Counted from the stretch's first letter, positions 6,336-13,263 are shown. The stretch: 34,468 nucleotides of DNA from a virus (IMGVR_UViG_3300042376_000629:1-34468), one strand, 5' to 3'. Made by a program: numbers and translations. Notes: generated by a model not told the origin, from the letters alone.

Positions 6336-6488
6336 TCAAGTGTCCTCACCCAAGTTCTTATAAATCGCATCCATCCATATCTTATCAAAATATTTCCTGT
6401 CTTCATCAGTAATCATATTTGCTCTCATATACTCTTCAAGTGTGATGTTATTATCATCCAAGAACTTTTGGAGTTCTTCAATAGTCAT
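6336..6488 (-). CDS. Acidic 50-aa protein, function unknown
   Basis: MTIEELQKFLDDNNITLEEY..., predicted helical with helix-turn character. Start chosen where the frame emerges from the upstream gene (11-nt overlap); ten extra upstream codons are in frame but unlikely. Ends YKNLGEDT at a degenerate stem-loop. Confidence 0.55.
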   Translation of the reverse strand: MTIEELQKFLDDNNITLEEYMRANMITDEDRKYFDKIWMDAIYKNLGEDT

Positions 6489-6738
6489 CCAAAGAAACCT
6501 CAAAGGTAATTCTAGCACCAGTAGTATTGATATACTTATGTCCCATTTCCATATTCATACTTACCACCTGTGCCTCACCATTTTTGATTTTTTCTGCTAC
6601 TTGTTGAAAAGATGCTTTCAAGTCATCAAGGTCATAAGATTTAAGTTTTGATAGTTTTGGTTTCTCTACTGGTTTTGGAGGTTCTGGTGGTTTTGGATTG
6701 TAGAGTTCATTATATTTTTCTATGAGTGGGTTAGTCAT
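6478..6738 (-). CDS. 86-aa protein with Pro/Lys-rich N-terminus
   Basis: MTNPLIEKYNELYNPKPPEP is followed by PKPVEKPKLSK, a flexible linker, then a helix (LDDLKASFQQVAEKIKNGEA) and a beta hairpin. GGGAGG sits against the ATG, which overlaps the upstream stop (ATGA). Function unknown. Confidence 0.6.
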   Translation of the reverse strand: MTNPLIEKYNELYNPKPPEPPKPVEKPKLSKLKSYDLDDLKASFQQVAEKIKNGEAQVVSMNMEMGHKYINTTGARITFEVSLDDY

Positions 6739-6938
6739 CCTCCCAAATCTCCACTCACTACAATAGGTTCTACATCACCACAGACAACTTCTGCGTTCAT
6801 TTGTTCCATAATAATAGACACCTTATCCATAACTCTTTCTCTGGTTTCTTGTGTCCAAATGCTATTTCCAACGACACTCAAACTTTTATAAAGAGTATTA
6901 TGGATTACCATAAGGTCTGCTGCTGATAGTTTAGTCAT
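6735..6938 (-). CDS. 67-aa protein, function unknown
   Basis: MTKLSAADLMVIHNTLYKSL..., a helical bundle-like N-terminus, then a hydrophobic beta-like tail (VEPIVVSGDLGG). ATGA overlap on both sides places it in the middle of a translationally coupled string. Confidence 0.6.
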   Translation of the reverse strand: MTKLSAADLMVIHNTLYKSLSVVGNSIWTQETRERVMDKVSIIMEQMNAEVVCGDVEPIVVSGDLGG

Positions 6939-7069
6939 TCCTCATCCCCAATATTTCCCCAACGATGAAGTGCTTCACGAATAGTATTTCTAACTTCGGG
7001 ATAAAGATTGTAATACCCTCCAATCTCATCCCAAAGTTCATCAATTTGTTCGTCGGTTGGTTCAGTCAT
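6935..7069 (-). CDS. Acidic 44-aa protein, function unknown
   Basis: MTEPTDEQIDELWDEIGGYY... ending HRWGNIGDEE. AAGGAG lies 12 nt before the ATG. Its leader and first four codons are an exact 31-bp copy of those of the gene at 7112-7378. Confidence 0.6.
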   Translation of the reverse strand: MTEPTDEQIDELWDEIGGYYNLYPEVRNTIREALHRWGNIGDEE

Positions 7070-7088
7070 AATCAATAATCAACTCCTT
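7058..7088 (-). repeat. 31-bp direct repeat, copy 1 (leader plus MTEP codons)
   Basis: Identical to 7367-7397. It contains AAGGAG, a TGATTATTGATT spacer, ATG and the first three codons after it. Confidence 0.85.
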
Positions 7089-7110
7089 CTGTTTTTTCAA
7101 TTTCAGTCAT
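7072..7110 (-). CDS. Possible 12-codon leader ORF
   Basis: ATG to TGA reads MTEIEKTEGVDY and fills the gap between two genes. GAGGTAAAGTAAA precedes it. It may simply pass ribosomes to the 44-aa gene, since its codons contain that gene's AAGGAG. Weak call. Confidence 0.25.
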   Translation of the reverse strand: MTEIEKTEGVDY

Positions 7111-7111
7111 T

Positions 7112-7378
7112 TTACTTTACCTCACCTTTTCGTAAGTCAATAAACACAAATTTATCATTTATTTGATGAATTATAAACCACGAAGAGTTTTCATCATCAA
7201 TCATAGTTTTTACTTCATCAAGAGTATCATACAACTTCAAAAACTCCCAATCACTCCATTTACCAGTAAGTTCGTGATGAGTTCCTTCATCAATCCAAAA
7301 TTGAAAAGAATACTGAAAGTCAGTATCACTTATATTACGAATTTTATGAGTATCGGTTAGGTATAGTGGTTCAGTCAT
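7112..7378 (-). CDS. 88-aa protein, function unknown
   Basis: MTEPLYLTDTHKIRNISDTD..., with a beta-rich C-terminal half (SSWFIIHQINDKFVFIDLRK). AAGGAG lies 12 nt before the ATG within the duplicated leader. Two codons upstream (ATT, ATG) are in frame; the chosen ATG matches the copy at 7069. Confidence 0.6.
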   Translation of the reverse strand: MTEPLYLTDTHKIRNISDTDFQYSFQFWIDEGTHHELTGKWSDWEFLKLYDTLDEVKTMIDDENSSWFIIHQINDKFVFIDLRKGEVK

Positions 7379-7397
7379 AATCAATAATCAACTCCTT
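7367..7397 (-). repeat. 31-bp direct repeat, copy 2
   Basis: Exact copy of 7058-7088, covering the leader, ATG and first codons of the 88-aa gene. Confidence 0.85.
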
Positions 7398-7417
7398 GGT
7401 ATTAATGTTGAAGGATT

Positions 7418-7624
7418 TCATTTCACATCCACCCAATCATCATAATAATATCCATAAGAACCTCCACCACTATGATTTTTACATAGAATATTACTACAAG
7501 AAAACCAATAGTCAAAGTTTTTACTTTCTGGTCGCACTTCCAAAAGAGATTGATTACACAGGTATTCTAACACAGGATTTTCACAATCGGTGCATTTACC
7601 AACAACACCCAAACAATCATTCAT
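7418..7624 (-). CDS. Putative zinc-binding 68-aa protein
   Basis: Seven cysteines, among them CTDC near residue 11 and CSNILC near residue 43, suggest a structural zinc ribbon. The tail is Gly/Tyr-rich (GGGSYGYYYDDW). It overlaps the upstream gene by 8 nt. Function unknown. Confidence 0.6.
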   Translation of the reverse strand: MNDCLGVVGKCTDCENPVLEYLCNQSLLEVRPESKNFDYWFSCSNILCKNHSGGGSYGYYYDDWVDVK

Positions 7625-7790
7625 TTTCTTTCCTCCAAGTGTGTAGGATTTCTCCTGTTTCCTTATGAATCAAATGTGCCCAATCAACTTGGTTGGTTTC
7701 ACACACTCTAACAAAATTTTCTTTACTTGAACTATAAGCAACAATAGGAAGAAGGTGGGAGTGATGATAGTAGATTGCGGAAAGGGTCAT
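7617..7790 (-). CDS. 57-aa protein, function unknown
   Basis: MTLSAIYYHHSHLLPIVAYS..., ending LHTWRKENE. Mixed alpha/beta, His/Tyr-rich at the start. ATGA overlap with the upstream gene supports the start, and the downstream overlap (ATGAATGA) supports the end. Confidence 0.6.
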   Translation of the reverse strand: MTLSAIYYHHSHLLPIVAYSSSKENFVRVCETNQVDWAHLIHKETGEILHTWRKENE

Positions 7791-8002
7791 TGTGGGTCTC
7801 CTACAAGTCCAGAATATTTTTCTCTATCCCAACCATCAGTATAACCTCTTTCATATTCAATTTCAGCAACTCGTTGAGCAAACTTCGTAGCAACCTCACG
7901 AAATGCGTTGTTCATAGCACCAGTCATTACACCAGCACCAAGAGTACTCATCCCAAACTCTGTTCCATCTCCCCAGAGTTCCATTAGTTCTTGTTCAGTC
8001 AT
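7787..8002 (-). CDS. 71-aa protein, function unknown
   Basis: MTEQELMELWGDGTEFGMST..., with a Gly/Ala-rich hinge (LGAGVMTGAMNNAF) and a charged helical C-terminus. Start chosen downstream of the TATAAT box at 8027, with GGA before it; codons further up would lie in the promoter. Confidence 0.6.
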   Translation of the reverse strand: MTEQELMELWGDGTEFGMSTLGAGVMTGAMNNAFREVATKFAQRVAEIEYERGYTDGWDREKYSGLVGDPQ

Positions 8003-8026
8003 TGGAGTTCCTTTGTTTGTCCTACT

Positions 8027-8058
8027 ATTATAAGGCATCACAGACCACTCTGGATGCC
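8027..8058 (-). promoter_or_regulatory. Stem-loop plus TATAAT cassette
   Basis: -10 TATAAT at 8027-8032, directly preceded by stem GGCATC..GATGCC (8034-8058) whose far arm touches the stop codon of the 69-aa gene. Confidence 0.6.
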
Positions 8059-8267
8059 TACTGTGCCAGTTCTTCAAGTGTCCTCTGTTCCTCGTAAATC
8101 ACATAATTACAAAGATGCTCAATATCTTTTGCATTCACATTACCAAGAAGTCTTACATTTGGTTCCCAAGAACAAGCACAAATCCGTAGTTCCTCAGCAA
8201 TTTTCTTGATGTTTTCATAATCCTCATTCATACTTTTGAGTGCGGTTTCCCATTCTTCGTCAGTCAT
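8058..8267 (-). CDS. Acidic 69-aa protein, function unknown
   Basis: MTDEEWETALKSMNEDYENI..., all-helical, two cysteines (ICAC). Ends RTLEELAQ; the DNA of these codons is a degenerate copy of the GTGCCA stem-loop. ATGA overlap with the upstream gene. Confidence 0.6.
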   Translation of the reverse strand: MTDEEWETALKSMNEDYENIKKIAEELRICACSWEPNVRLLGNVNAKDIEHLCNYVIYEEQRTLEELAQ

Positions 8268-8431
8268 CGTTCAGCAACAACGATAAAATCATTCATAGAA
8301 ATACTCCTCTTACTTTTAGCAAGAATACCTTGATTGGGAAAATAAGGAACTGCTACAAGATTATAGAATGGTCTCAACTGCTCATAGAGAGTATAAAGGT
8401 GTCCGTCTTTCTTGTATCTGTAGAGTTTCAT
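8264..8431 (-). CDS. 55-aa protein, function unknown
   Basis: MKLYRYKKDGHLYTLYEQLR..., with a basic N-terminus, ending SISMNDFIVVAER. A similar N-terminus is common in cyanophages. It is coupled on both sides by ATGA overlaps. Confidence 0.6.
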   Translation of the reverse strand: MKLYRYKKDGHLYTLYEQLRPFYNLVAVPYFPNQGILAKSKRSISMNDFIVVAER

Positions 8432-8631
8432 AGTGCCTCCAGTTCATCAGCAAGTTCATAAAGCAATCGAGCATCAACTACCATATCTTCTATATCCTGG
8501 TCTCTACAACACTGATAGTATTGATGTTCATTCACAATAGCACGAATAACAGCAACAACTCCATCTTTTGGAAAGTTGTAAGTATCCTCTGCTTCGTATG
8601 CTCTCATAATCTTTTTTGCTCTTTCAGTCAT
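8428..8631 (-). CDS. Helical 67-aa protein, function unknown
   Basis: MTERAKKIMRAYEAEDTYNF..., with CCRDQDIEDM and an acidic helix ending LLYELADELEAL. GGAGG lies upstream of the ATG, which overlaps the preceding stop codon. Confidence 0.6.
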   Translation of the reverse strand: MTERAKKIMRAYEAEDTYNFPKDGVVAVIRAIVNEHQYYQCCRDQDIEDMVVDARLLYELADELEAL

Positions 8632-8804
8632 AGTGCCTCCACATTATAGGAAAGACGATTTAGATAATCTACAACAGGGTCAAAGTAGAGTTGGTCAGCA
8701 ACCTCACGGATTGCCGATGCCAGTGCTTCCTTCATATCATCTGTGGGTTCAACAATCAATTCTGCTTTGAATGCTTCCCAAACTTTGTATGCTGCGTCAG
8801 TCAT
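8628..8804 (-). CDS. 58-aa protein, function unknown
   Basis: MTDAAYKVWEAFKAELIVEP..., helical with a central acidic region, ending LSYNVEAL. The last codons (GAGGCACTATGA) supply the ribosome site and start of the next gene. Confidence 0.6.
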   Translation of the reverse strand: MTDAAYKVWEAFKAELIVEPTDDMKEALASAIREVADQLYFDPVVDYLNRLSYNVEAL

Positions 8805-9028
8805 AGTTCTAAAAGTTCATCACAAATAGCATCAATCTCTTTGAGACATTCATCCCATCCAGCATTAAACATCACATCCAGTTCATCAGTAAAATCAATC
8901 TTATTAGTTCCTGATAGTTGCTTACGAAGTTGTTGAAGAACTTCTTGAAGCATCCAAGCAGTATTGTGTGCTTCACTTTTACAAATAACTTTTAGAAGTT
9001 CTTCTGCTCGTTCTTTATTCGTGGTCAT
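8801..9028 (-). CDS. 75-aa helical protein, function unknown
   Basis: MTTNKERAEELLKVICKSEA... with LQQLRKQLSG and an acidic C-terminus (DAICDELLEL). AGGAG lies 7 nt before the chosen ATG. Upstream in-frame codons overlap the preceding gene in another frame. Confidence 0.6.
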   Translation of the reverse strand: MTTNKERAEELLKVICKSEAHNTAWMLQEVLQQLRKQLSGTNKIDFTDELDVMFNAGWDECLKEIDAICDELLEL

Positions 9029-9197
9029 AATACATCTCCTGTTCATAACGGACATAATCACTTTGAAGATAGTTAAAGAACTCTCCGTCTTCACTTCTCA
9101 TAGTATAGCACCATTCATCAAAGATTTCCCCAATCCACCACCACCCGACTTGGATTTTTTCAAAGAAGTGCATAGGACGATTATAGAGTTTAGTCAT
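9015..9197 (-). CDS. Aromatic-rich 60-aa protein
   Basis: MTKLYNRPMHFFEKIQVGWW... rich in Trp and Tyr, ending RYEQEMYYDHE. Start chosen at MTK, 8 nt inside the upstream gene; two nearby upstream codons are alternatives. Function unknown. Confidence 0.55.
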   Translation of the reverse strand: MTKLYNRPMHFFEKIQVGWWWIGEIFDEWCYTMRSEDGEFFNYLQSDYVRYEQEMYYDHE

Positions 9198-9459
9198 TCC
9201 ATCCATCAAAGTATTCTGTGAAAAAGTTAAAACTCAAACCAACCTTACCAACTTGAAAATCTACTCCAAAAAGAGAAGAAGAAGTAAGAAATGAGAGCAT
9301 GATGTGAAATCCACCATTACTATGAACTAAACTACTGGGATTTTCATAATTCACCCAAAGTAATGAACGATTATTGATGACACCGAACTGCCAAGTGCGG
9401 TCAGTTTCATCATTATCCCAAACTTTTTTATCGTATTGAAAGAGTTTAAGTGGTTTCAT
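9190..9459 (-). CDS. 89-aa beta-rich protein
   Basis: MKPLKLFQYDKKVWDNDETD..., ending TEYFDGWND. It resembles the product of 10468-10707 in its MK-LF start, alternating hydrophobic strands and GW-D ending, suggesting a duplicated family. Upstream in-frame codons lie in the promoter. Confidence 0.6.
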   Translation of the reverse strand: MKPLKLFQYDKKVWDNDETDRTWQFGVINNRSLLWVNYENPSSLVHSNGGFHIMLSFLTSSSLFGVDFQVGKVGLSFNFFTEYFDGWND

Positions 9460-9470
9460 CGGTTTGTTTC

Positions 9471-9486
9471 TTATGAAGTCATTATA
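9471..9486 (-). promoter_or_regulatory. TATAAT promoter with inverted repeat
   Basis: TATAATGA-CT-TCATAA: the -10 (9481-9486) overlaps a near-perfect repeat. Confidence 0.6.
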
Positions 9487-9491
9487 CAAGG

Positions 9492-9516
9492 AAAAAGGGC
9501 ACCTGTGGAGATGCCC
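9492..9516 (-). terminator. Terminator-like hairpin
   Basis: GGGCA..TGCCC followed by TTTTT, just beyond the stop of the 83-aa gene and before the next -10 box. Confidence 0.65.
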
Positions 9517-9528
9517 TGTACCAGTTCG

Positions 9529-9780
9529 TCAAGTGTCCTTTACTACCTCACACAAAGGAAAGATTTTGGTTCTTGAAATAAATCCAGGTTTTGTGTATTT
9601 GTCCTTATAATCTGCTGCGAATACCCGTGCTTGTTCTTTGGTTTCAAAAGGTCCAAAGTATCTGTGTAGCATATCAAATCTACCACCATCAGGAGTATAA
9701 AGACCCACTATCCACTTATGAGAATGTTCTGGATAAGTGTCATTTTCAGCAATCCAGTCGTAATATTCGTCCTTATTCAT
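9529..9780 (-). CDS. 83-aa protein, function unknown
   Basis: MNKDEYYDWIAENDTYPEHS..., with HKWIVGLYTPDGGRFD and GPFETKEQARVFAADY. The layout (beta strands then a helix with FxTKEQA) looks like a small alpha/beta domain. ATGA overlap with the upstream gene. Confidence 0.6.
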   Translation of the reverse strand: MNKDEYYDWIAENDTYPEHSHKWIVGLYTPDGGRFDMLHRYFGPFETKEQARVFAADYKDKYTKPGFISRTKIFPLCEVVKDT

Positions 9781-10031
9781 TTCAGTTCCTCTTCAATCCT
9801 TTCAATCTCAAAGATTTCATTTAGAAACTCTAGACCATACTTACCAACAACCCAAGCATCCTTGTCCTCAAAGAACCTATTCCCGATGGTTTCCATATCA
9901 TAACCTTCTGTGGTTTTATTGAAGAAGGCAACGACATAACAACTATCACCAGAGTCGTGAGTATACCACTTGACGAGTTCATACTTGTTGTTGACTTTGC
10001 TCCAACGGAACTCAATATCACGAAACCTCAT
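9777..10031 (-). CDS. Conserved cyanophage protein, 84 aa
   Basis: Contains IEFRWSKVNNKYELVKWY, CYVVAFFNK and GKYGLEFLNEIFEIE, features I recognise from other cyanomyoviruses as a conserved hypothetical. Beta-rich with a C-terminal helix. ATGA overlaps on both sides. Confidence 0.7.
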   Translation of the reverse strand: MRFRDIEFRWSKVNNKYELVKWYTHDSGDSCYVVAFFNKTTEGYDMETIGNRFFEDKDAWVVGKYGLEFLNEIFEIERIEEELK

Positions 10032-10222
10032 TTGCCCTCCAGTTCATCAAGTTTCCCATTCACAAAACCAGTCATATCAAGTGTGCGTGGGTCTATACCT
10101 TCATCAAGACAATCAAGATTGAACTCCATCACAGCACCAAGAATCAGACATGCTTTACGTTTATCATCCAGTGGTTGAGAAACATAATGAATGATGTGCT
10201 CGTAGAGTTGGTCGTAGGTCAT
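10028..10222 (-). CDS. 64-aa helical protein
   Basis: MTYDQLYEHIIHYVSQPLDD..., with a hydrophobic helix KACLILGAVMEFNLDCLDEG and ending GKLDELEGK. Start chosen just after the promoter leader; eleven in-frame upstream codons overlap that leader. Function unknown. Confidence 0.6.
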   Translation of the reverse strand: MTYDQLYEHIIHYVSQPLDDKRKACLILGAVMEFNLDCLDEGIDPRTLDMTGFVNGKLDELEGK

Positions 10223-10243
10223 TGGTTTGTTATGTATGAGAGT

Positions 10244-10270
10244 ATTATAGGGCATCCACAGGGTCTGTGG
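10244..10270 (-). promoter_or_regulatory. Stem-loop plus TATAAT cassette
   Basis: CCACAG-ACC-CTGTGG (10256-10270), then GATGCCC-TATAAT (-10 at 10244-10249) and the shared leader ACTCTCATACA. Confidence 0.65.
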
Positions 10271-10289
10271 TGAGGTCTTGTGCCAGTTC

Positions 10290-10475
10290 TTAAGGTGTCT
10301 CCTTACTCCAATAGTATTTCAGTTTATCACCATCCGCAGAAATATTCAAGTGGTAGATTTTATCATCCTCAGTATAAACTCCAATCCAAAGAGTTCTTTC
10401 ATTCATACTTTCCAGATGAAACATTTGAATGTCTTGCAACACAATTTCGTCTGGGTTTTCTTGAAATCTACTCAT
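10290..10475 (-). CDS. 61-aa protein, function unknown
   Basis: MSRFQENPDEIVLQDIQMFH..., beta-rich second half (RTLWIGVYTEDDKIYHLNIS). It overlaps the upstream gene by 8 nt. It ends at a degenerate GTGCCA stem-loop copy. Confidence 0.6.
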   Translation of the reverse strand: MSRFQENPDEIVLQDIQMFHLESMNERTLWIGVYTEDDKIYHLNISADGDKLKYYWSKETP

Positions 10476-10707
10476 CCCAACTACCCCAGGTAATACCAAG
10501 AAGTTCAAAGGCAAATCCAAACTTCCAGAACCAGAAGAGAATATCAATCACACGATTGTTTCCAATTCCAATTTGAAGATAAGGATTTCCAGGATATTCA
10601 CTCCAATCAAGACTAAGTTGTAAAAATGAACGTCTTTTACCTTTGAGAAGAGTAAATATATGCTCTACACCATAGTCTTCTTTTTTGCGATAATCAAAGA
10701 GTTTCAT
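10468..10707 (-). CDS. 79-aa protein, probable paralogue of 9190-9459
   Basis: MKLFDYRKKEDYGVEHIFTL..., with FFW/FGF-type hydrophobic strands near the end (ILFWFWKFGFAFELLG) and terminal WGSWDE. Shares layout with the 89-aa protein. It could be membrane-associated through the aromatic stretch. Confidence 0.6.
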   Translation of the reverse strand: MKLFDYRKKEDYGVEHIFTLLKGKRRSFLQLSLDWSEYPGNPYLQIGIGNNRVIDILFWFWKFGFAFELLGITWGSWDE

Positions 10708-10828
10708 TTCTTTTCTCCATAAGTTCTTTCAACTTCTCTTTGCCGTATTCAGTCAATTCGTGTTTTTGTTTGCGGAGTTCTTCTATTTCTTCTTGAGTGA
10801 GATTAACCCACGGCATATCATCGTTCAT
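10694..10828 (-). CDS. Coiled-coil 44-aa protein
   Basis: MNDDMPWVNLTQEEIEELRK..., then a charged helix to LKELMEKRNETL. The gene fits exactly between two neighbours with ATGA and 14-nt overlaps. GGAG lies just upstream. Function unknown. Confidence 0.6.
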   Translation of the reverse strand: MNDDMPWVNLTQEEIEELRKQKHELTEYGKEKLKELMEKRNETL

Positions 10829-11559
10829 CGTAGTTTCTCCTTCATTTTATTGAGACAATGATTAAATCCATCAACAAGTAGTTCGGTATCTACATTCTGT
10901 GAACCAGCAGCAGATTGATACTTTGGAAGCCAATCTTCTACCAAATCTACAATATCATTACAGGCATCAAAATCATAACCAAGTTCATCTACCAATCTAT
11001 TAAAAAGTTTTTGTGCTTGGTGTTTTTTAATTAACCTATTCACAACCTCATCCATCGGTTTTGGATTATCTTTCTCATCCCAATATGCTCTCACATTCCT
11101 ATAAGGTTCATCAACTACATCATCATACTTCCCCTTCTTCACATCGTTGAACCACACACCTTCAAGCAAACGATGAGTTTCACCATCAGTAATTTTTACC
11201 AAAATCACACCATTATCAGTTTTTTTCTTATACCAATTGTGGTTCATACCAGAAAAGTCAAGACGATAATAAACCTCATCATTATAAGAGACAACCTCAC
11301 CCTTAACAGTATATTGAAGGTTCATTCTTGGTGGTTGAGATTTATGTGTTTCAATCTCTTTGAGGAGTTCCAGTTTCTTTTGAAGCACTTTGATTTCTGC
11401 TTCTGTTTTTTCAATATCAGATTTGAAAGTCATTTGTTTAAAATAAGGAGTAGCATCCATCACACCATCTTTGATTGCTTGTCTAAAGGCATCACGGAGA
11501 CCAGTATCCACTTGCTCTGGTGTCTGGGGAGTTGGTTGAAATTCAGTCATTTGTTTCAT
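10825..11559 (-). CDS. 244-aa cyanophage protein, function unknown
   Basis: N-terminal helical part with a coiled coil (residues about 48-70, KTEAEIKVLQKKLELLKEIE), a beta-rich middle (residues 80-140, with VYYRLDFSG and GVILVKITD) and a helical C-terminal part. ATG at 11559 (MKQ) or 11550 (MTEF) are both possible. No catalytic motif seen. The longest protein of this small-gene cluster. Confidence 0.65.
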   Translation of the reverse strand: MKQMTEFQPTPQTPEQVDTGLRDAFRQAIKDGVMDATPYFKQMTFKSDIEKTEAEIKVLQKKLELLKEIETHKSQPPRMNLQYTVKGEVVSYNDEVYYRLDFSGMNHNWYKKKTDNGVILVKITDGETHRLLEGVWFNDVKKGKYDDVVDEPYRNVRAYWDEKDNPKPMDEVVNRLIKKHQAQKLFNRLVDELGYDFDACNDIVDLVEDWLPKYQSAAGSQNVDTELLVDGFNHCLNKMKEKLR

Positions 11560-11896
11560 CCCAAGGTGCTTTACGATTCATAAGTTCTTTAATTCTTTCC
11601 ACCACAGCAGGGTCTTGTGGTTCATTGATTCGTCGCACAAGTTCATCATATGCTTCTGCAGACAAAGTAATTCTCTCAGGTTCTTGTGCTAATCTCAACC
11701 TGCGTTCTGGACTGATGGTTAGATTGTATGGGTCATCATAAGGATAGATGTATTCTCGATACCATCCAATACTCAAACTCTCCCAGAACTCACCATAACC
11801 CCATTCATCACCGTCATCATAACAGTCAAGAATATACAGGACATTACGAAATCCATCAAGGAAGAGTTCCCATTTTGTTGGGTTTTCAAATCTCAT
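11543..11896 (-). CDS. 117-aa protein with antitoxin-like C-terminal tail
   Basis: Acidic, aromatic N-terminal part (residues 1-70). The tail at about 76-112 (ITLSAEAYDELVRRINEPQD, then ERIKELMNRKAPW) resembles the toxin-neutralising region of TacA/DUF1778 antitoxins and a short motif frequent in cyanophages. By-eye similarity only. If real, a decoy antitoxin is possible. Confidence 0.6.
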   Translation of the reverse strand: MRFENPTKWELFLDGFRNVLYILDCYDDGDEWGYGEFWESLSIGWYREYIYPYDDPYNLTISPERRLRLAQEPERITLSAEAYDELVRRINEPQDPAVVERIKELMNRKAPWDETND

Positions 11897-12045
11897 TTGT
11901 TTTTTCCAATCACAGCAATTACTTTACGGTTTGGATACTTCTCTACAATTATATCACGAGCATCCTCATAATCAATCGCATCTTCTACAACTTCATAATA
12001 CACAGTCTTATCTGTGGAATCATAAGTTTGGACTTCATAAGTCAT
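11893..12045 (-). CDS. 50-aa protein, function unknown
   Basis: MTYEVQTYDSTDKTVYYEVV..., a beta hairpin followed by DARDIIVEKYPNRKVIAVI, a beta-alpha-beta unit. GGAGGAGAA precedes the ATG. Ten upstream in-frame codons are unlikely. Confidence 0.6.
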   Translation of the reverse strand: MTYEVQTYDSTDKTVYYEVVEDAIDYEDARDIIVEKYPNRKVIAVIGKNK

Positions 12046-12236
12046 TTCTTCTCCTCCATTTGCATATAGGCACATTCTTTAAATCGTTCCCAATCATTAC
12101 GACTGAAGTTGTCTGAAGCATAAGGAATACCCACAGCACTCGCACAATATCGTGCTACACTTTCTGGCATATGTTCCAGTTGATATGAGTGTGTGGGATA
12201 TTGAAGAATTGTAGAAGCAGCAAGAAAAGCAATCAT
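12042..12236 (-). CDS. 64-aa possibly exported protein
   Basis: The N-terminus MIAFLAASTILQYPTHS looks like a short signal or anchor, followed by a polar domain with two cysteines (CASAVG, KECAYM) that could form a disulphide in the periplasm. Coupled by ATGA to the Pro-rich membrane protein gene. Function unknown. Confidence 0.55.
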   Translation of the reverse strand: MIAFLAASTILQYPTHSYQLEHMPESVARYCASAVGIPYASDNFSRNDWERFKECAYMQMEEKK

Positions 12237-12505
12237 GGTTTTTCGGGAAGCACAGGAGGGGGAGGAGTTAGAGGAGGTTGAACCACTTGAACTGGAGGAG
12301 TTACAGGTTGCTGAACTACTTGAATTTGAGGAGTAATAGGTTGTTCTTTTTTTGCTTCTAGTTGTTGCTTTAGGTCTTCAATAATAACCTGTTGTTTCTG
12401 ACTATTCTCTTGTTGATTGTCAAAGACCTTATATGCAGTAATAGAAGTTGCTGCGATTGTACCCAGAGCAGCAATCGTTGAAACAGTAGTACTAAACCGA
12501 CTCAT
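12233..12505 (-). CDS. Membrane-anchored coiled-coil, Pro-rich 90-aa protein
   Basis: An N-terminal hydrophobic helix (residues 7-24, TVSTIAALGTIAATSITAYK), then a coiled coil (IIEDLKQQLEAKKEQ) and repeated VQQPVTPP, VQPPLTPPPP units. The layout fits an envelope-spanning protein. It could act in lysis with the 64-aa gene product, but no spanin family match is visible. Confidence 0.6.
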   Translation of the reverse strand: MSRFSTTVSTIAALGTIAATSITAYKVFDNQQENSQKQQVIIEDLKQQLEAKKEQPITPQIQVVQQPVTPPVQVVQPPLTPPPPVLPEKP

Positions 12506-12719
12506 TTTTCTCCAAGATAGTTTTAATTTGTTTAAGGTCTTCTACTCGTTGTTTTGCTTCATCATACTGCTCACAATACCAATCAAGGTCATTGTTCTCA
12601 TAATTAGTTTCCTCTCTAATGTCCCATTCAAGACATTGTAGGTGCCCTTCTTGGTCTTCTATAAAGTAGTTGAGAGTATCAATCAGAGACATTTTCATCA
12701 TCAAATTCAAATCATTCAC
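12492..12719 (-). CDS. Acidic coiled-coil protein, up to 75 aa
   Basis: Starts at 12719 (MNDLNLMMKMSLID); MSLIDTLNYF at 12692 is an equally good start. Long charged helix ending DLKQIKTILEKNESV. It overlaps the next gene by 14 nt. Function unknown. Confidence 0.55.
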   Translation of the reverse strand: MNDLNLMMKMSLIDTLNYFIEDQEGHLQCLEWDIREETNYENNDLDWYCEQYDEAKQRVEDLKQIKTILEKNESV

Positions 12720-12742
12720 ACAAAGAGTTCATTAGTTAGGTT

Positions 12743-13258
12743 TCATTTTGCTTTACCATGAAGAGGACAGTCACCATTCACCCATTTACGGTCATTAGGC
12801 ATCTCTGCATTGTCCATCACGGGGCACTTGCAACCTGCTCTACATGCTTGATCTGAACCAGGAACTAAACCATTCCACTCTTTATATTGCTCTGGAAGAA
12901 CTCTTGCAAGTTTTTCTTTTAACTCACGAACTTCTTCCTTTAATGCATAATACTCATCATCAGTGTGATATTGCTTATCTTGCAGTTCATATTCATTCAT
13001 CAACTTCTTCATCTGTTCTCCATCGTTACTATCGTTGAATGCAAGACGGCAAGCACCATCCATAATGCTATACTCAGCAAAATCCATAGCACGAAGAAAT
13101 GCCTTGAACAGTTCAAAGTGCTGATAAACATTCATATCTTGAGCAGGTGCTTCAATCGTAATTGAATGCTTATCAACAATCTCTGGAAAATATTTACTCG
13201 AAATAGTTGCTTCAGTGTTGTTGATGTAGCAGAGTTTTACCGTTGCGTCGTAAGTCAT
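12743..13258 (-). CDS. 171-aa protein with C-terminal Cys-rich segment
   Basis: N-terminal alpha/beta domain (residues 1-95), a coiled coil at about 100-120 (LKEEVRELKEKLARVL) and a C-terminal motif with ACRAGCKCPVMDN, KWVNGDCPLHG. That GCxCPVxDN...CPLHG pattern recurs in many phages and probably binds metal. Function unknown. Confidence 0.7.
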   Translation of the reverse strand: MTYDATVKLCYINNTEATISSKYFPEIVDKHSITIEAPAQDMNVYQHFELFKAFLRAMDFAEYSIMDGACRLAFNDSNDGEQMKKLMNEYELQDKQYHTDDEYYALKEEVRELKEKLARVLPEQYKEWNGLVPGSDQACRAGCKCPVMDNAEMPNDRKWVNGDCPLHGKAK

Positions 13259-13263
13259 TTGAT

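Noticed and set aside
6323-6345. True terminators at the degenerate GTGCCA copies (6323, 8062, 9518, 10274, 14096)
   Set aside because: The arms no longer pair well and there is no T-tract; I treat them as decayed relatives of the cassette stem-loops.
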